DNA from: Galbitalea sp036271875 | GTDB lineage: Bacteria > Actinomycetota > Actinomycetes > Actinomycetales > Microbacteriaceae | Length of the DNA: 64,000 bases | Assembly: GCA_036271875.1 (NCBI GenBank) | Contig: DATAZU010000011.1 | Span: forward strand, 29,839-93,838 | Direction: 5' to 3' | Shown: positions 48,867 through 57,411 of the stretch, one piece after another | Layout: the number at the start of each line of letters is the position of its first letter | Position numbering within the stretch: position 1 is the first letter of the stretch | Translations under genes and position numbers: made by a program | The notes under the pieces: generated by a model | The model's input: the letters and a program-made list of their open reading frames with translations, nothing else | What the model was told of the DNA's origin: nothing | Database searches by the model: none

Positions 48867-48943
48867 TGGGGTGGACGACGGGGCTCGAACCCGCGACCCC
48901 CGGCACCACAAGCCAGTGCTCTACCAACTGAGCTACGCCCACC
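48867..48943 (-). tRNA. tRNA-His (GTG anticodon)
   Basis: Read on the minus strand, the acceptor GTGGGCG pairs with CGTCCAC, the D arm has GCTC/GAGC, the anticodon loop is CTTGTGG with anticodon GTG, and the T arm is GCGGGTTCGAGCCCCGT-like. The extra G at -1 and C at 73, required for histidine identity, are both encoded. The CCA end is encoded at 48869-48867. A strong terminator follows. Confidence 0.95.
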
Positions 48944-48977
48944 ATGAGGTTGCCTAGGCAACCACAAGATATTACCA

Positions 48978-49042
48978 GCCGCAGGGGCGGCGGCTGGTCA
49001 CAGGCTCAGTGCCGCAGGGGCGGCGGCTGGTCACAGGCTCAG
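48978..49042. repeat. 33-bp tandem duplication at the end of orn
   Basis: A 33-bp unit beginning GCCGCAGGGGCGGCGGCTGG is present twice in tandem (48978-49010 and 49011-49042). Each unit can fold as CAGCCGC...GCGGCTG. The second copy contains the stop codon of orn, so the duplication arose from the gene end and gives two successive terminator-like hairpins. Confidence 0.85.
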
Positions 49043-49662
49043 GACAGGCGGGGAGCCCACCGTTCCACGATCGTTGCGGCAACGCCCTGAGCCTGCTCGG
49101 ATGTCGGCCCGGGTTCGTCCACGAACGCGACGCCGCGGTAATACTCGAGTTCGCGAATCGACTCGAGGATGTCGGCAAGTGCGCGATGTCCGCCGTTTTT
49201 GGCCGGCGCATTGAAGTAGATGCGCGGGAACCAGTGCCTGGTCAACTCCTTGATCGACGAGACATCCACGCTGCGGTAGTGCAGGTGGGAGTCGACGCGC
49301 GGCATGAACTTGGCCAGGAACATCCGGTCGGTTCCGATGGTGTTGCCGGCGAGCGGAGCGCTCTGGGCGCCGGGGACAAACTTCAGAATGTACTCGAGCA
49401 CCTCGTACTCGGCCTCGGCGAGGGTCTTGCCGTGCGGGATTTCTTCGATGAGACCGCTGGCCGTGTGCATGTCGCGCACGAAGTCGTTCATATTGTCCCA
49501 GGCGGTCTGGTCCGGCTTGATCACGATGTCGAAGCCCGGGTCGACGGGGATCAGGTCATAGTCCGTGATGACCACCGCGACCTCAACGAGTTCGTCGACC
49601 TCGAGGTCGAGCCCGGTCATTTCGCAATCGATCCAGACCAGACGATCATCCGCAGAAGCCAC
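49039..49662 (-). CDS. orn: Oligoribonuclease
   Basis: A 207-residue DEDDh 3'-5' exoribonuclease that degrades di- to pentanucleotides, including pGpG from cyclic di-GMP turnover. The catalytic set is visible: VWIDCEMTGLD (residues 9-19, Asp and Glu), MNDFVRDMHTASGL (about 57), NTIGTDRMFLAKFMP (about 106) and GGHRALADILESI (about 157, His and Asp). The GTG start has TAGGAT exactly 6 nt upstream. The C-terminus is about 20 residues longer than in E. coli. Its end is duplicated in a 33-bp repeat. Confidence 0.96.
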   Translation of the reverse strand: MASADDRLVWIDCEMTGLDLEVDELVEVAVVITDYDLIPVDPGFDIVIKPDQTAWDNMNDFVRDMHTASGLIEEIPHGKTLAEAEYEVLEYILKFVPGAQSAPLAGNTIGTDRMFLAKFMPRVDSHLHYRSVDVSSIKELTRHWFPRIYFNAPAKNGGHRALADILESIRELEYYRGVAFVDEPGPTSEQAQGVAATIVERWAPRLS

Positions 49663-49755
49663 CTTGCCATCCTACTGATCGCGTCCCTGCCTCCTCGGAT
49701 CCCGCTCACAGCCACCGTCTCAACGAGCTCCGGCAAGGAGTGACAAACTAGGGGC

Positions 49756-50031
49756 ATGACTGACGAACAGCCCACCCTCGCGCACGGCGATGAGTACATC
49801 GTGATTTTCTCTGGCGGACCCAACGACGGGCAGACCGACCACCGCATTGCAACAGCGAACGGATGGGATAAGGAGATCATCGTCAATGGTCTCGAGTCCG
49901 CTGCCGCCGCCGAGTTTGCCTATCTCGCGAAGTCGGCCGTGAAGGTCGGCGACAGCGTGCACGTTACCTACGTGTGGGACCCGAAGGATGCCGACGACCT
50001 CGAGGCCGTCGAGGAGCGGTACGACACGTAG
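49756..50031 (+). CDS. Conserved hypothetical acidic protein (91 residues)
   Basis: A 91-residue protein with EYIVIFSGGPNDGQTDHRIA (about 13-32) and VKVGDSVHVTYVWDPKDADD near the C-terminus. The beta-rich layout and SGGPxDGQ pattern recur in small Microbacteriaceae proteins. No known function. CAAACT lies six bases before the ATG, a weak version of the leaderless pattern. It is divergent from orn, 93 bp away. Confidence 0.75.
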   Translation: MTDEQPTLAHGDEYIVIFSGGPNDGQTDHRIATANGWDKEIIVNGLESAAAAEFAYLAKSAVKVGDSVHVTYVWDPKDADDLEAVEERYDT

Positions 50032-50046
50032 AAATTGTTCGGTCCC

Positions 50047-50099
50047 CGAGCTTGTCGAAGGGCCCGATACGAGCCCGTGGCGGGCCCTTCGACGAGCTC
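50047..50099. repeat. REP-like palindrome (GAGCTTGTCGAAGGGCCC type)
   Basis: A 19-bp inverted repeat with one G-T pair (50048-50066 and 50081-50099) separated by 14 nt. The arm GAGCTTGTCGAAGGGCCC belongs to a palindromic sequence dispersed in many actinobacterial genomes, often at gene ends. It follows the 91-residue gene by 16 bp. Confidence 0.85.
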
Positions 50100-50151
50100 A
50101 GCGAGCCGAGTTCACGGGAATCTCTGTTGGCACGAAACGGTTGATCCCGCT

Positions 50152-50412
50152 ATGACCGTCGACTTTTTCACCTCCGCCTTCTGCGAGCCGTGCATGATCA
50201 CACGCTCGGTGCTGGCCGAGGCGGGGCGCTTGGTGAGCGCGATGGACCTCGTCGAACACGACATCGTTCGGAACGAGAGCGAAGCCGAGCGTCTCGGCAT
50301 CCGGTCAACGCCGACAGTGATCGTGAGGGATTCAGTGGGCGTGGAAATCTTCCGCGCGGAAGGTGTTCCGTCGCTGAACCAGGTGCTGGTCGCTCTCGCC
50401 AAAGCCGCCTGA
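50152..50412 (+). CDS. Thioredoxin/glutaredoxin-like protein
   Basis: An 86-residue thioredoxin-fold protein with the redox motif FCEPC (residues 9-13) near the first strand (VDFFTSA), the cis-Pro in RSTPTVIV (about 52) and a short C-terminal helix. It probably reduces disulfides; its partner is unknown. Length fits a minimal glutaredoxin-like domain. It begins 52 bp after the REP-like palindrome and ends 51 bp before the P-type ATPase gene. Confidence 0.85.
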   Translation: MTVDFFTSAFCEPCMITRSVLAEAGRLVSAMDLVEHDIVRNESEAERLGIRSTPTVIVRDSVGVEIFRAEGVPSLNQVLVALAKAA

Positions 50413-50463
50413 GTATTCATGTCCTAGGGACGGGATCCGCGCTGCGCATCCATACTTGGGGAC

Positions 50464-52998
50464 GTGACTACGACTCTTCCCGCTTCCTACTGGAACGCCG
50501 ACTCGACGACGCTGTTGGGCGACCTTGATTCTTCGTCGACGGGGCTCACGTCCACGCAGGCGGCCGCCACCCTGACTCGAGTGGGACCGAATACCCTCGG
50601 CACGTCGAAGCAGACCTCGACCGCGCGACTTCTCGCTCGTCAGTTCCTGAGCCCCATCATCATCATCCTGGTGATCGCGACGATTCTCGCAATCATCCTC
50701 GGTGACACGATTGACTCGACGATCATCCTCGTGATCATCGTGCTCTCCGGGTTGCTCGGGTTCTGGCAGGAACGCGGCGCAGGCAAAGCGATCGCCGCGC
50801 TCCTGGAGACCGTTCAGATCAAGGCCGAGGTCTATCGGGACGGCTCGGTGCAGGAAGTGCCGCTGACCGGCGTTGTGCCGGGTGATGTCGTCCAGCTCCA
50901 GGCGGGAGATCTCGTCCCGGGCGACTCGATCGTGCTCGCATCCAACGGGCTCCAGCTCGACGAGTCCGCGCTCACCGGAGAGACTTTCCCGGTCGAGAAA
51001 AACCCGGGAACAAGCGCGACGGATGCTGCCCTCAACGCTCGCCCGAACATGGTGTTCATGGGCACTCACGTCGCGAGTGGATCGGGCACGATCCTGGTGG
51101 TCGGCACCGGAAAGTCGACCGAAATCGGATCGGTTTCGGTGCAACTGCAGAGCGCGGCGCCCAAGACCGGCTTCGAAAAGGGTCTTACTCGATTTGGGCT
51201 TTTCCTGACCCGAATCATGGTCGTCCTCGTGGTTGTGATCTTCGCGGTGAACCTGATCGAGCAGAAGAACTGGGTCGACTCCGTGCTCTTCTCGCTCGCG
51301 CTCGCGGTCGGACTCACTCCGCAGTTGCTGCCGACGATCGTGACTATCAGCCTCGCTCAGGGCGCTCGCGCGATCGCCAAGCGTCGAGTTATTGTTCGCA
51401 GACTCGACTCCATCGAGGACTTCGGATCGATGAGCATCTTCTGCTCGGACAAGACGGGGACGATGACGGCGGGCGAGGTGGTGCTCTACTCGTCGATCGA
51501 CATCTCGGGCAAGCCCAGTGACCGCGTCGCTCGCCTCGCCTACCTCGACGCCTCACTGCAGATCGGCATGAAGAACCCGATCGATGACGCGATCATCAGC
51601 GGCGTGAAATGCGATGTCTCGAAGGTCACGAAGCTCGGCGAAGTTCCGTACGACTTCAATCGACGTCGGCTCAGCATCCTGTTTCAGGATGGCGCGAGTT
51701 CGCCGACGTTGGTGAGCAAGGGTGCGCTCGACGCGATCGTGTCGGTGTGCACGCAGGCGCTCGGCTCCGACGGGAAGCCTGTACCGATCGCCACAGTGAA
51801 CGCGTCTGTGCAGAAGCTGTTCCTCGACCTGAGTAACCAGGGCTACCGCGTGCTCGGTCTTGCAACCAAAGACATGAAGGGCGCCAAGACCGCGGCGCTC
51901 GCAGATGAGTCGGCGATGACGCTCGTCGGATTCGTGACCTTCGCCGATCCGGCGAAGCCCGACGCCGCGGCCACGCTCAAGGACCTCGCCGCCAACGGCA
52001 TCTCGGTGCGCATGCTCACGGGCGACAACCGCCTGGTCGCGGCGCACATCGCGAACCAGGTCGGGCTCGACACAACGACGGTTCTGAGCGGCACGGACAT
52101 CGACGCGCTGGACGACAAGGCCCTCGCGGTCAAGGCGCCAAACATCGCGGTTTTCGCCGAGCTGAACCCCATCCAGAAGGAGCGCATCGTTCGATCGCTT
52201 CGCGCCACCGGCCAGGTCGTCGGATACATGGGTGACGGCATCAACGACTCGCCGGCACTTCACGCGGCGGATGTCGGCATCTCCGTCGACAGCGCTGTCG
52301 ACGTCGCAAAGGAGGCAGCGGCGATCGTCCTGCTCGACAAGGACCTGAACGTGTTGCTCGCGGGCGTGACGCAGGGTCGCCGCACCTTCGCCAACACCAT
52401 GAAGTACATCTATATGACGACGAGCGCCTCCTTTGGCAACGTTCTGTCGATGGCGATCGCGGCAGCCGTGCTCCCGTTCCTTCCGCTTCTCGCCGGTCAG
52501 ATTCTGCTGATCAATCTGCTCACCGACTTCCCGGCGACCTTCATCGCAACGGATTCGGTGGATGCATCGCAGCTGCGGCGTCCGCAGAGCTGGAATGTGA
52601 AGCTCATCCGGAACTACATGATCGTGTTCGGCACGGTGAGCTCGGCCTTCGACATCATCACCTTCATGGTGCTCGAGTGGGGTTTCCATGCCCGCGAGCG
52701 GGAGTTCCAGAGCGCGTGGTTCCTGGGCAGCATCCTGACCGAAGTGGTTGTGCTCTTCGTGCTGCGTACTCGTCGACCGTTCTTCCGCAGCAAGCCAAGT
52801 CGGTACATTGTGATAGCAAGCATCGTGGTCGCCGCCGTTGCCTGTTACCTGCCGTATTCGCCGCTCGCAAAACCGCTCGGTATCGGCGCCCTGTCGCTCC
52901 CGCTGTTCGGGGTGATCATTGGAATCACGCTCGTCTATGTCGCATCCAACGAGGTCGCCAAACGGTTCTTCTGGAAGCCGGCAGACAGAGCCGCCTAA
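50464..52998 (+). CDS. P3-type (MgtA-like) cation-transporting P-type ATPase
   Basis: An 844-residue P-type ATPase. Actuator domain LTGET (about 178), membrane helix motif VGLTPQLLPTIV (about 283, the MgtA-type LTPxxLP), phosphorylation site CSDKTGTMTAGE (about 326, with Met replacing the usual Leu), nucleotide-binding KGALD (about 420), MLTGDNR (about 520) and hinge GYMGDGINDSPAL (about 582). Ten membrane helices are evident. The P3B group imports Mg2+, but the ion is inferred. CATACT lies seven bases before the GTG start. A long bidirectional hairpin follows. Confidence 0.93.
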   Translation: MTTTLPASYWNADSTTLLGDLDSSSTGLTSTQAAATLTRVGPNTLGTSKQTSTARLLARQFLSPIIIILVIATILAIILGDTIDSTIILVIIVLSGLLGFWQERGAGKAIAALLETVQIKAEVYRDGSVQEVPLTGVVPGDVVQLQAGDLVPGDSIVLASNGLQLDESALTGETFPVEKNPGTSATDAALNARPNMVFMGTHVASGSGTILVVGTGKSTEIGSVSVQLQSAAPKTGFEKGLTRFGLFLTRIMVVLVVVIFAVNLIEQKNWVDSVLFSLALAVGLTPQLLPTIVTISLAQGARAIAKRRVIVRRLDSIEDFGSMSIFCSDKTGTMTAGEVVLYSSIDISGKPSDRVARLAYLDASLQIGMKNPIDDAIISGVKCDVSKVTKLGEVPYDFNRRRLSILFQDGASSPTLVSKGALDAIVSVCTQALGSDGKPVPIATVNASVQKLFLDLSNQGYRVLGLATKDMKGAKTAALADESAMTLVGFVTFADPAKPDAAATLKDLAANGISVRMLTGDNRLVAAHIANQVGLDTTTVLSGTDIDALDDKALAVKAPNIAVFAELNPIQKERIVRSLRATGQVVGYMGDGINDSPALHAADVGISVDSAVDVAKEAAAIVLLDKDLNVLLAGVTQGRRTFANTMKYIYMTTSASFGNVLSMAIAAAVLPFLPLLAGQILLINLLTDFPATFIATDSVDASQLRRPQSWNVKLIRNYMIVFGTVSSAFDIITFMVLEWGFHAREREFQSAWFLGSILTEVVVLFVLRTRRPFFRSKPSRYIVIASIVVAAVACYLPYSPLAKPLGIGALSLPLFGVIIGITLVYVASNEVAKRFFWKPADRAA

Positions 52999-53001
52999 AC
53001 T

Positions 53002-53065
53002 CCGTGAGAGGTCCCAATCGACCCTTAAACACTCCTGTTTGACAGCCGATTCGGACCTCTCACGG
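53002..53065. terminator. Long bidirectional hairpin between convergent genes
   Basis: A 13-bp perfect stem (CCGTGAGAGGTCC at 53002-53014 with 53053-53065) continues inward through AATCG/CGATT and AAACA/TGTTT with few mismatches to a CTCC loop, so nearly the whole 64 nt folds. GGGGTTTTA follows on + and TTTAGG on the minus side. It ends both the P-type ATPase and phosphoketolase transcripts. Confidence 0.85.
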
Positions 53066-53069
53066 GGTT

Positions 53070-55517
53070 TTAGACCTTCGTGTTGTCGCCTCCGGTGGCA
53101 TCAACTCGGACGGTGCTCGACGTGAAGGGGAGACCCTCGGTGGTCGCGACATCCTCGGGATCTTCTCCGTGGGCACGCGTGTAGGCGCGGTGCGCGATGC
53201 GCTCATCATCCATCCGCTGGCTGAACGCCGCGTACTTCGTTCCGAGCCTCGGCACTCGACGGATCACATCCATCACGAGTCGGAATCGATCGAGATCGTT
53301 GAGCATCAGCATGTCAAAGGGCGTGGTCGTCGTCCCACGCTCGTTGAACCCGCGAACGTGAAAACGTTCGGGCCCGGTGCGCTTGTACGTCAGCCGGTGC
53401 ACCAACGACGGGTAGCCGTGAAACGCGAAGATGACCGGCTTGTCCGCCGTGAACACCGCATCGAACTCGTCTGAGGTCAGACCGTGTGGATGCTCGGTGC
53501 TGTCCTGCAGGCGCATGAGGTCGACGACGTTGACAAAGCGCATCTTCAGGTCCGGGATCTCGTTCTTCAGGATCTGCACTGCCGCCATGGCTTCGATCGT
53601 CGGAACGTCGCCGGCGCTCGCGATCACAACATCCGAATCCTGTCCCTCGACTTCCGTGCCCGCCCAGTCCCACACGCTCAGGCCGCGTGCTCCGTGTTCG
53701 CGCGCCTCCTCAAGACTCAGGAACGTCGGAGTCGGCTGCTTGCCTGCCACGATCACGTTGACGTAGTCGTGCGTCGCGAAGATGTGCTCGGCGGTGACCA
53801 GCAGTTGATTGGCATCCGCTGGCAGGTAGACGCGAACGACGCTCGCTCGCTTGTTCACCACGTGGTCGAGGAATCCGGGGTCCTGATGCGAGAAGCCGTT
53901 GTGATCCTGGCGCCAGACGTGGGATGACAGCAGATAGTTGAAGGACGGGATGGGCCGCCGCCACGGCACCTCCGCCGCCGACTCGAGCCACTTCGCGTGC
54001 TGGTTGAACATCGCGTCGACGACGTGGATGAACGCCTCATACGAATTGAACAGGCCATGACGCCCGGTGAGGGTATAGCCCTCGAGCAGTCCCTGCATGA
54101 GGTTCTCGCTGAGCGCCTCGATCACGCGGCCCTGATGGCCGAGGTTCTCGTCGACCGGGAGATACTCGCCCTGCCAGGCCTTGGGGGTCGCGGCGTAGAT
54201 GTCGTCAAGCCGATTGGATGCCGTCTCGTCCGGTCCGAAGATCCGGAAGTTGTCCGGGTTGGCTGTGATGACATCCCGAAGCCAGCCGCCGAGCACACGA
54301 GTCGGCTCGATCACGACGCCGCGGTCTTTGGATACGTCGACCGCATGATCGTCGAGCGGCGGCAACACGAGCGCGCGTTCGAGAAGCCCGCCATTGGCGT
54401 GCGGGTTGGCGGACATCCGCCGATCGCCTTTCGGCCGGTTCGCGTCGAGCGCGGCGATGGGCGTTCCGTCGGCGTCAACGAGCTCGCCGAATTTGTAGCT
54501 CTCCATCCACTGCTGAAGCTGGCGCAGGTGCTCTGGCTTGTCGCGCACACTCGCGATCGGCACCTGGTGGGCCCGCCAGGTGTTCTCGACCGGCAGACCG
54601 TCGACGATCTTCGGGCCGGTCCATCCTTTGGGGGTCTTCAGCACGATCATCGGCCAGGCGGGCCGATCCGCGTTGCCGTCCTCGCGAGCCGACTTCTGGA
54701 TGGCGGCGATTCGGTCGAGAGCCTGCTCGAGCGCATCCGCGAATCGCGCATGAACCGCCATGTGGTCCTCGTCGTCGAATCCGCCCTCGACCCAGATCGG
54801 CGCGTACCCGTAGCCGCGCATCAGGGATTTGAGTTCGTCATCGGGGATGCGCGCCAGAACTGTCGGGTTTGCGATCTTGTAGCCGTTGAGATTCAGGATG
54901 GGAAGCACCGCACCATCCGTCTTCGCGCTAAGAAACTTGTTGAGGTGCCAGCTCGTCGCAAGCGTCGCCGTCTCGGCTTCACCATCGCCGATGACGGTCG
55001 CGAGAATGAGGTCGGGGTTGTCGAGCGCCGCTCCGTATGCATGAACGAGCGAGTAGCCGAGTTCACCGCCCTCGTTGATCGACCCGGGGGTTTCTGGTGC
55101 GGCGTGCGAGGGGATGCCGCCGGGAAAGGAGAACTGGCGGAACAGCTTCTCGAGCCCGGCGCCATCCATCGTGATGTTCGAGAACAGCTCCGAGTAAGTG
55201 CCGTCCAGCCAGGCGTTCGCGACGATGCCGGGGCCGCCGTGGCCGGGGCCGGTGATGTAGACGACGTTGAGATCGCGTTCGATGATGAGCCGATTGAGGT
55301 GCGCCCAGACGAGGTTCAGTGCCGGCGTCGTGCCGAAGTGTCCGAGGAGGCGCGGTTTCGTATCATCCACGGTCAGCGGACGCTCGAGGCGCGCATTGTC
55401 GAGCAGGTAGATCTGGCCGACGCTCAAATAGTTGGCCGCACGCCACCAGTCATTGACGACGCCGAGGTCGCGCTTGGATGAAACGGGCTGAGCGGGTGAT
55501 GCGCCTGGGGTAGCCAT
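53070..55517 (-). CDS. xfp: Phosphoketolase (xylulose/fructose 6-phosphate type)
   Basis: An 815-residue thiamine diphosphate enzyme that cleaves xylulose 5-phosphate and/or fructose 6-phosphate with phosphate to acetyl phosphate plus an aldose phosphate. Landmarks are WWRAANYLSVGQIYLLDN (about 25), GHFGTTPALNLVWAHLNRL (about 59), YITGPGHGGPGIVANAWLDG (about 85), the ThDP-binding VIGDGEAETATLATSWHLNK (about 175) and SYEAFIHVVDAMFNQHAKW (about 498). TAGTGT lies exactly 6 nt before the ATG, so the mRNA is likely leaderless. It gives a bypass from pentose phosphates to acetyl-CoA. Confidence 0.96.
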   Translation of the reverse strand: MATPGASPAQPVSSKRDLGVVNDWWRAANYLSVGQIYLLDNARLERPLTVDDTKPRLLGHFGTTPALNLVWAHLNRLIIERDLNVVYITGPGHGGPGIVANAWLDGTYSELFSNITMDGAGLEKLFRQFSFPGGIPSHAAPETPGSINEGGELGYSLVHAYGAALDNPDLILATVIGDGEAETATLATSWHLNKFLSAKTDGAVLPILNLNGYKIANPTVLARIPDDELKSLMRGYGYAPIWVEGGFDDEDHMAVHARFADALEQALDRIAAIQKSAREDGNADRPAWPMIVLKTPKGWTGPKIVDGLPVENTWRAHQVPIASVRDKPEHLRQLQQWMESYKFGELVDADGTPIAALDANRPKGDRRMSANPHANGGLLERALVLPPLDDHAVDVSKDRGVVIEPTRVLGGWLRDVITANPDNFRIFGPDETASNRLDDIYAATPKAWQGEYLPVDENLGHQGRVIEALSENLMQGLLEGYTLTGRHGLFNSYEAFIHVVDAMFNQHAKWLESAAEVPWRRPIPSFNYLLSSHVWRQDHNGFSHQDPGFLDHVVNKRASVVRVYLPADANQLLVTAEHIFATHDYVNVIVAGKQPTPTFLSLEEAREHGARGLSVWDWAGTEVEGQDSDVVIASAGDVPTIEAMAAVQILKNEIPDLKMRFVNVVDLMRLQDSTEHPHGLTSDEFDAVFTADKPVIFAFHGYPSLVHRLTYKRTGPERFHVRGFNERGTTTTPFDMLMLNDLDRFRLVMDVIRRVPRLGTKYAAFSQRMDDERIAHRAYTRAHGEDPEDVATTEGLPFTSSTVRVDATGGDNTKV

Positions 55518-55610
55518 AAATCCACACTATGGCGGGCGGGGGTACCCACGTCCAGCCCCAATGTGAACTCTTGGATGCGCACGGCCGGGCGCGGCCGAGC
55601 AAGTTGTGGC

Positions 55611-55722
55611 CGTGCACCGCAGCACCGCACGCTTCAGCATGAGAATTTGCAACACGCCGAGTTGCAGGCGCCTCCAACTCGGCGCGTCGCAAATTCTCAT
55701 GCGCACCCCTGAGCGGTGCACG
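55611..55722. repeat. Nested long palindrome upstream of tRNA-Arg
   Basis: An inner imperfect palindrome (55637-55702) has a 14-bp perfect outer arm (GCATGAGAATTTGC) continuing with two single mismatches through CGCCGAGTTG to a short loop. An outer 10-bp repeat CGTGCACCGC (55611-55620) pairs with 55713-55722. The 112-bp region could form a large cruciform. It lies between xfp and tRNA-Arg, away from any gene end. Confidence 0.75.
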
Positions 55723-55752
55723 CAAACCGCCCCGTATTAAGATTGGCGAGCC

Positions 55753-55825
55753 GCCTCCGTAGCTCAGGGGATAGAGCAGGGCCCTTCTAATGCCTTGGTC
55801 GCAGGTTCGAATCCTGCCGGGGGCA
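55753..55825 (+). tRNA. tRNA-Arg (TCT anticodon)
   Basis: Acceptor GCCTCCG pairs with CGGGGGC (one T-G), D arm GCTC/GAGC, anticodon loop CTTCTAA giving anticodon TCT for AGA codons, T arm GCAGG/CCTGC with TTCGAAT loop, discriminator A. CCA is not encoded. The anticodon stem GGGCC/TGCCT has a C-T mismatch at 31-39 and a G-T pair at 27-43. There is no clear terminator or integrated element behind it. Confidence 0.92.
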
Positions 55826-55915
55826 CTGATCTTCGACGCGCGTCAGGTGATCCCGCCGCTATGTTTGAGCGCTGGCTGGAGGATTTCCCGTCGGTGCCGT
55901 TCGTTGGCGCCAGAC

Positions 55916-56107
55916 TCAGTCCTCGGCGACCATCTCTAGTTCGTACTCTGCCCACTCGTCGCCGAGATGAACACGCGTGAACTCGGCGATGAGCGCCTTG
56001 GATGTCACGGCAAAATACTCGGTCTCGCACTCGGGGCACCACGTCGACCAGCCCCTCTTCTGTTTGTCGACGAGGGGACCGTGGGTGTGCTGGTCCAGGG
56101 GAAGCAT
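55916..56107 (-). CDS. Small hypothetical protein with CPEC motif (63 residues)
   Basis: A 63-residue protein beginning MLPLDQHTHGPLVDKQKRGW and containing STWCPECETEYFAVTSKAL, a single CxxC that could bind zinc with partners or after dimerisation. The C-terminal half is acidic and helical. TATTCT lies exactly 6 nt before the ATG, matching the leaderless pattern and supporting that the gene is real. No family recognised. Confidence 0.65.
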   Translation of the reverse strand: MLPLDQHTHGPLVDKQKRGWSTWCPECETEYFAVTSKALIAEFTRVHLGDEWAEYELEMVAED

Positions 56108-56149
56108 GCTGCCAGAATAATCGCTCCGGCACAGCCCGAGAAGGACCGG

Positions 56150-56866
56150 CTAAGCCTTGACCTCGTCCGAGGACTTTTCGCGTGAAACGGCGGCGGAGGT
56201 CGGGGCCGGCGCGGTCATCGGTGCGGCAGTCGGAGGCGCAGCGCTCGCGAGACCCGGCGTAGTGGTCGGCTTCACAGCGGTGGGTGTCGCAGGCGCGGGA
56301 CTTGTCAGTGCCGGCTCGACGTGCTCCGTAGCCCATGCCTGCTGCTGGGAGACCATCGTCGAGGACGAATCATCCTCGTATCGCCACTGGTCGAGATCGG
56401 ATGAGAACAGCTTGCGGGCACGACGCGGGCGGGCCTGCCAACTCAGCAGGCGATCGCGGTAGTCCACAAAAGACTGTTCGGCCTGGAAGCTGAACGACGC
56501 CGAATTCTTCTTCATGGTCGCCAGTTCGTGGCCAGCCCAGTCGGCCGCGGTGCTCGAACCGTTAACGGGCAGCATCCTCATTCGGATGTCGGCTTCGCTC
56601 ATGAGGCTGTCGATGTGCTGCTTCTCGTCGGCCCCGAGCGAACTCCAGATTGCGGCCTTTCGGCCCACCATGATGAGTGCGACGACGGCGGCGCCGGTAT
56701 GTTCGCGATCCTGGAGCTCGACCATTCGGCGGGCGGATCCCCGCCCGATGGCTGCAGCGATTACGCCAGCCAAGACGATCGCGACAAATGGCAGGATCGC
56801 GTCGAGGAAGATCTTCGATCCGGTTGCCGAAGTGAACCACGCCTGAATTTCGTTCCACCAGTCCAT
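56150..56866 (-). CDS. Membrane-anchored hypothetical protein with Pro/Ala/Thr-rich tail
   Basis: A protein of about 238 residues starting MDWWNEIQAWFTSATGSKIF. One N-terminal membrane helix (FLDAILPFVAIVLAGVIAAA) is followed by a helical cytoplasmic region rich in charged residues (about 45-165), then a low-complexity Ala/Pro/Thr tail of about 55 residues. Function unknown; similar proteins occur in Microbacteriaceae. TAGGGT lies seven bases before the ATG at 56866, which argues against the in-frame start 15 codons upstream. Confidence 0.75.
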   Translation of the reverse strand: MDWWNEIQAWFTSATGSKIFLDAILPFVAIVLAGVIAAAIGRGSARRMVELQDREHTGAAVVALIMVGRKAAIWSSLGADEKQHIDSLMSEADIRMRMLPVNGSSTAADWAGHELATMKKNSASFSFQAEQSFVDYRDRLLSWQARPRRARKLFSSDLDQWRYEDDSSSTMVSQQQAWATEHVEPALTSPAPATPTAVKPTTTPGLASAAPPTAAPMTAPAPTSAAVSREKSSDEVKA

Positions 56867-56982
56867 ATATCGCACCCTACGCGCGGGATTTTCTCGCGCA
56901 AGGCCTTGCAAGGGGTGTCCGGCATTTTGGTTCGAGCAACCCCCGGCCCTATTACCCGCCCAAGTTACTGTTACCCGCCCAA

Positions 56983-57273
56983 TTAACTGAAGCGGAAGCA
57001 GTCGATCGCGTCGTCGATGGTCCAGAACTCGCCGAGCGGCATCGACGGGCGTCGGGACGAAAACATCCTTTTCGCGCGGAAACGACGCTCGACGCTGCCG
57101 CCCACGGCGTCACCACCCTGAGTGAACGACTCAATATATCCGAGCACTTCACCCGAGCGTCGAGTCACTCGCCACAGCTCATCGTGTAGTTGTACGAGCA
57201 CGATTCCGAAGCGATTCACTTTCGCTGCGGAGAGAAAGGTCGATTGCGATCCGACGAAATCTAGCGTCGTCAT
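56983..57273 (-). CDS. Small conserved hypothetical protein (96 residues)
   Basis: A 96-residue basic protein: LVQLHDELWRVTRRSGEVLG (about 26-45), YIESF, then ERRFRAKRMF and GEFWTIDDAIDCFRF at the end. Proteins with this LWRVTR...GEVLGY...FRAxR...DDAIDCxRF layout are frequent, short and uncharacterised in Microbacteriaceae. GGAG lies five bases before the ATG. The upstream 138 bp to the aldo/keto reductase gene contains nothing else that I recognise; on the other side TTACCCGCCCAA occurs twice (about 56950-56980). Confidence 0.75.
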   Translation of the reverse strand: MTTLDFVGSQSTFLSAAKVNRFGIVLVQLHDELWRVTRRSGEVLGYIESFTQGGDAVGGSVERRFRAKRMFSSRRPSMPLGEFWTIDDAIDCFRFS

Positions 57274-57411
57274 TCGAGCTCCAAGGGTTCAGCCGGCCTC
57301 ACTTTTAGGACGGTTTTAGCCTAGGAATTGCCACCGACATTCGAAGACGTGTTCGAGTCGGCAGTGCACAGACCTCGAGTAAGACGACGCGTGAAGAAGA
57401 GGAGCGCAGCC

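Noticed and set aside
53997..55481. 494-codon + strand open frame inside the phosphoketolase gene
   Set aside because: Antisense shadow; the minus strand encodes a full-length phosphoketolase.
55753..56200. Genomic island inserted at tRNA-Arg
   Set aside because: No integrase, no repeat of the tRNA 3' end and no change in base composition downstream.
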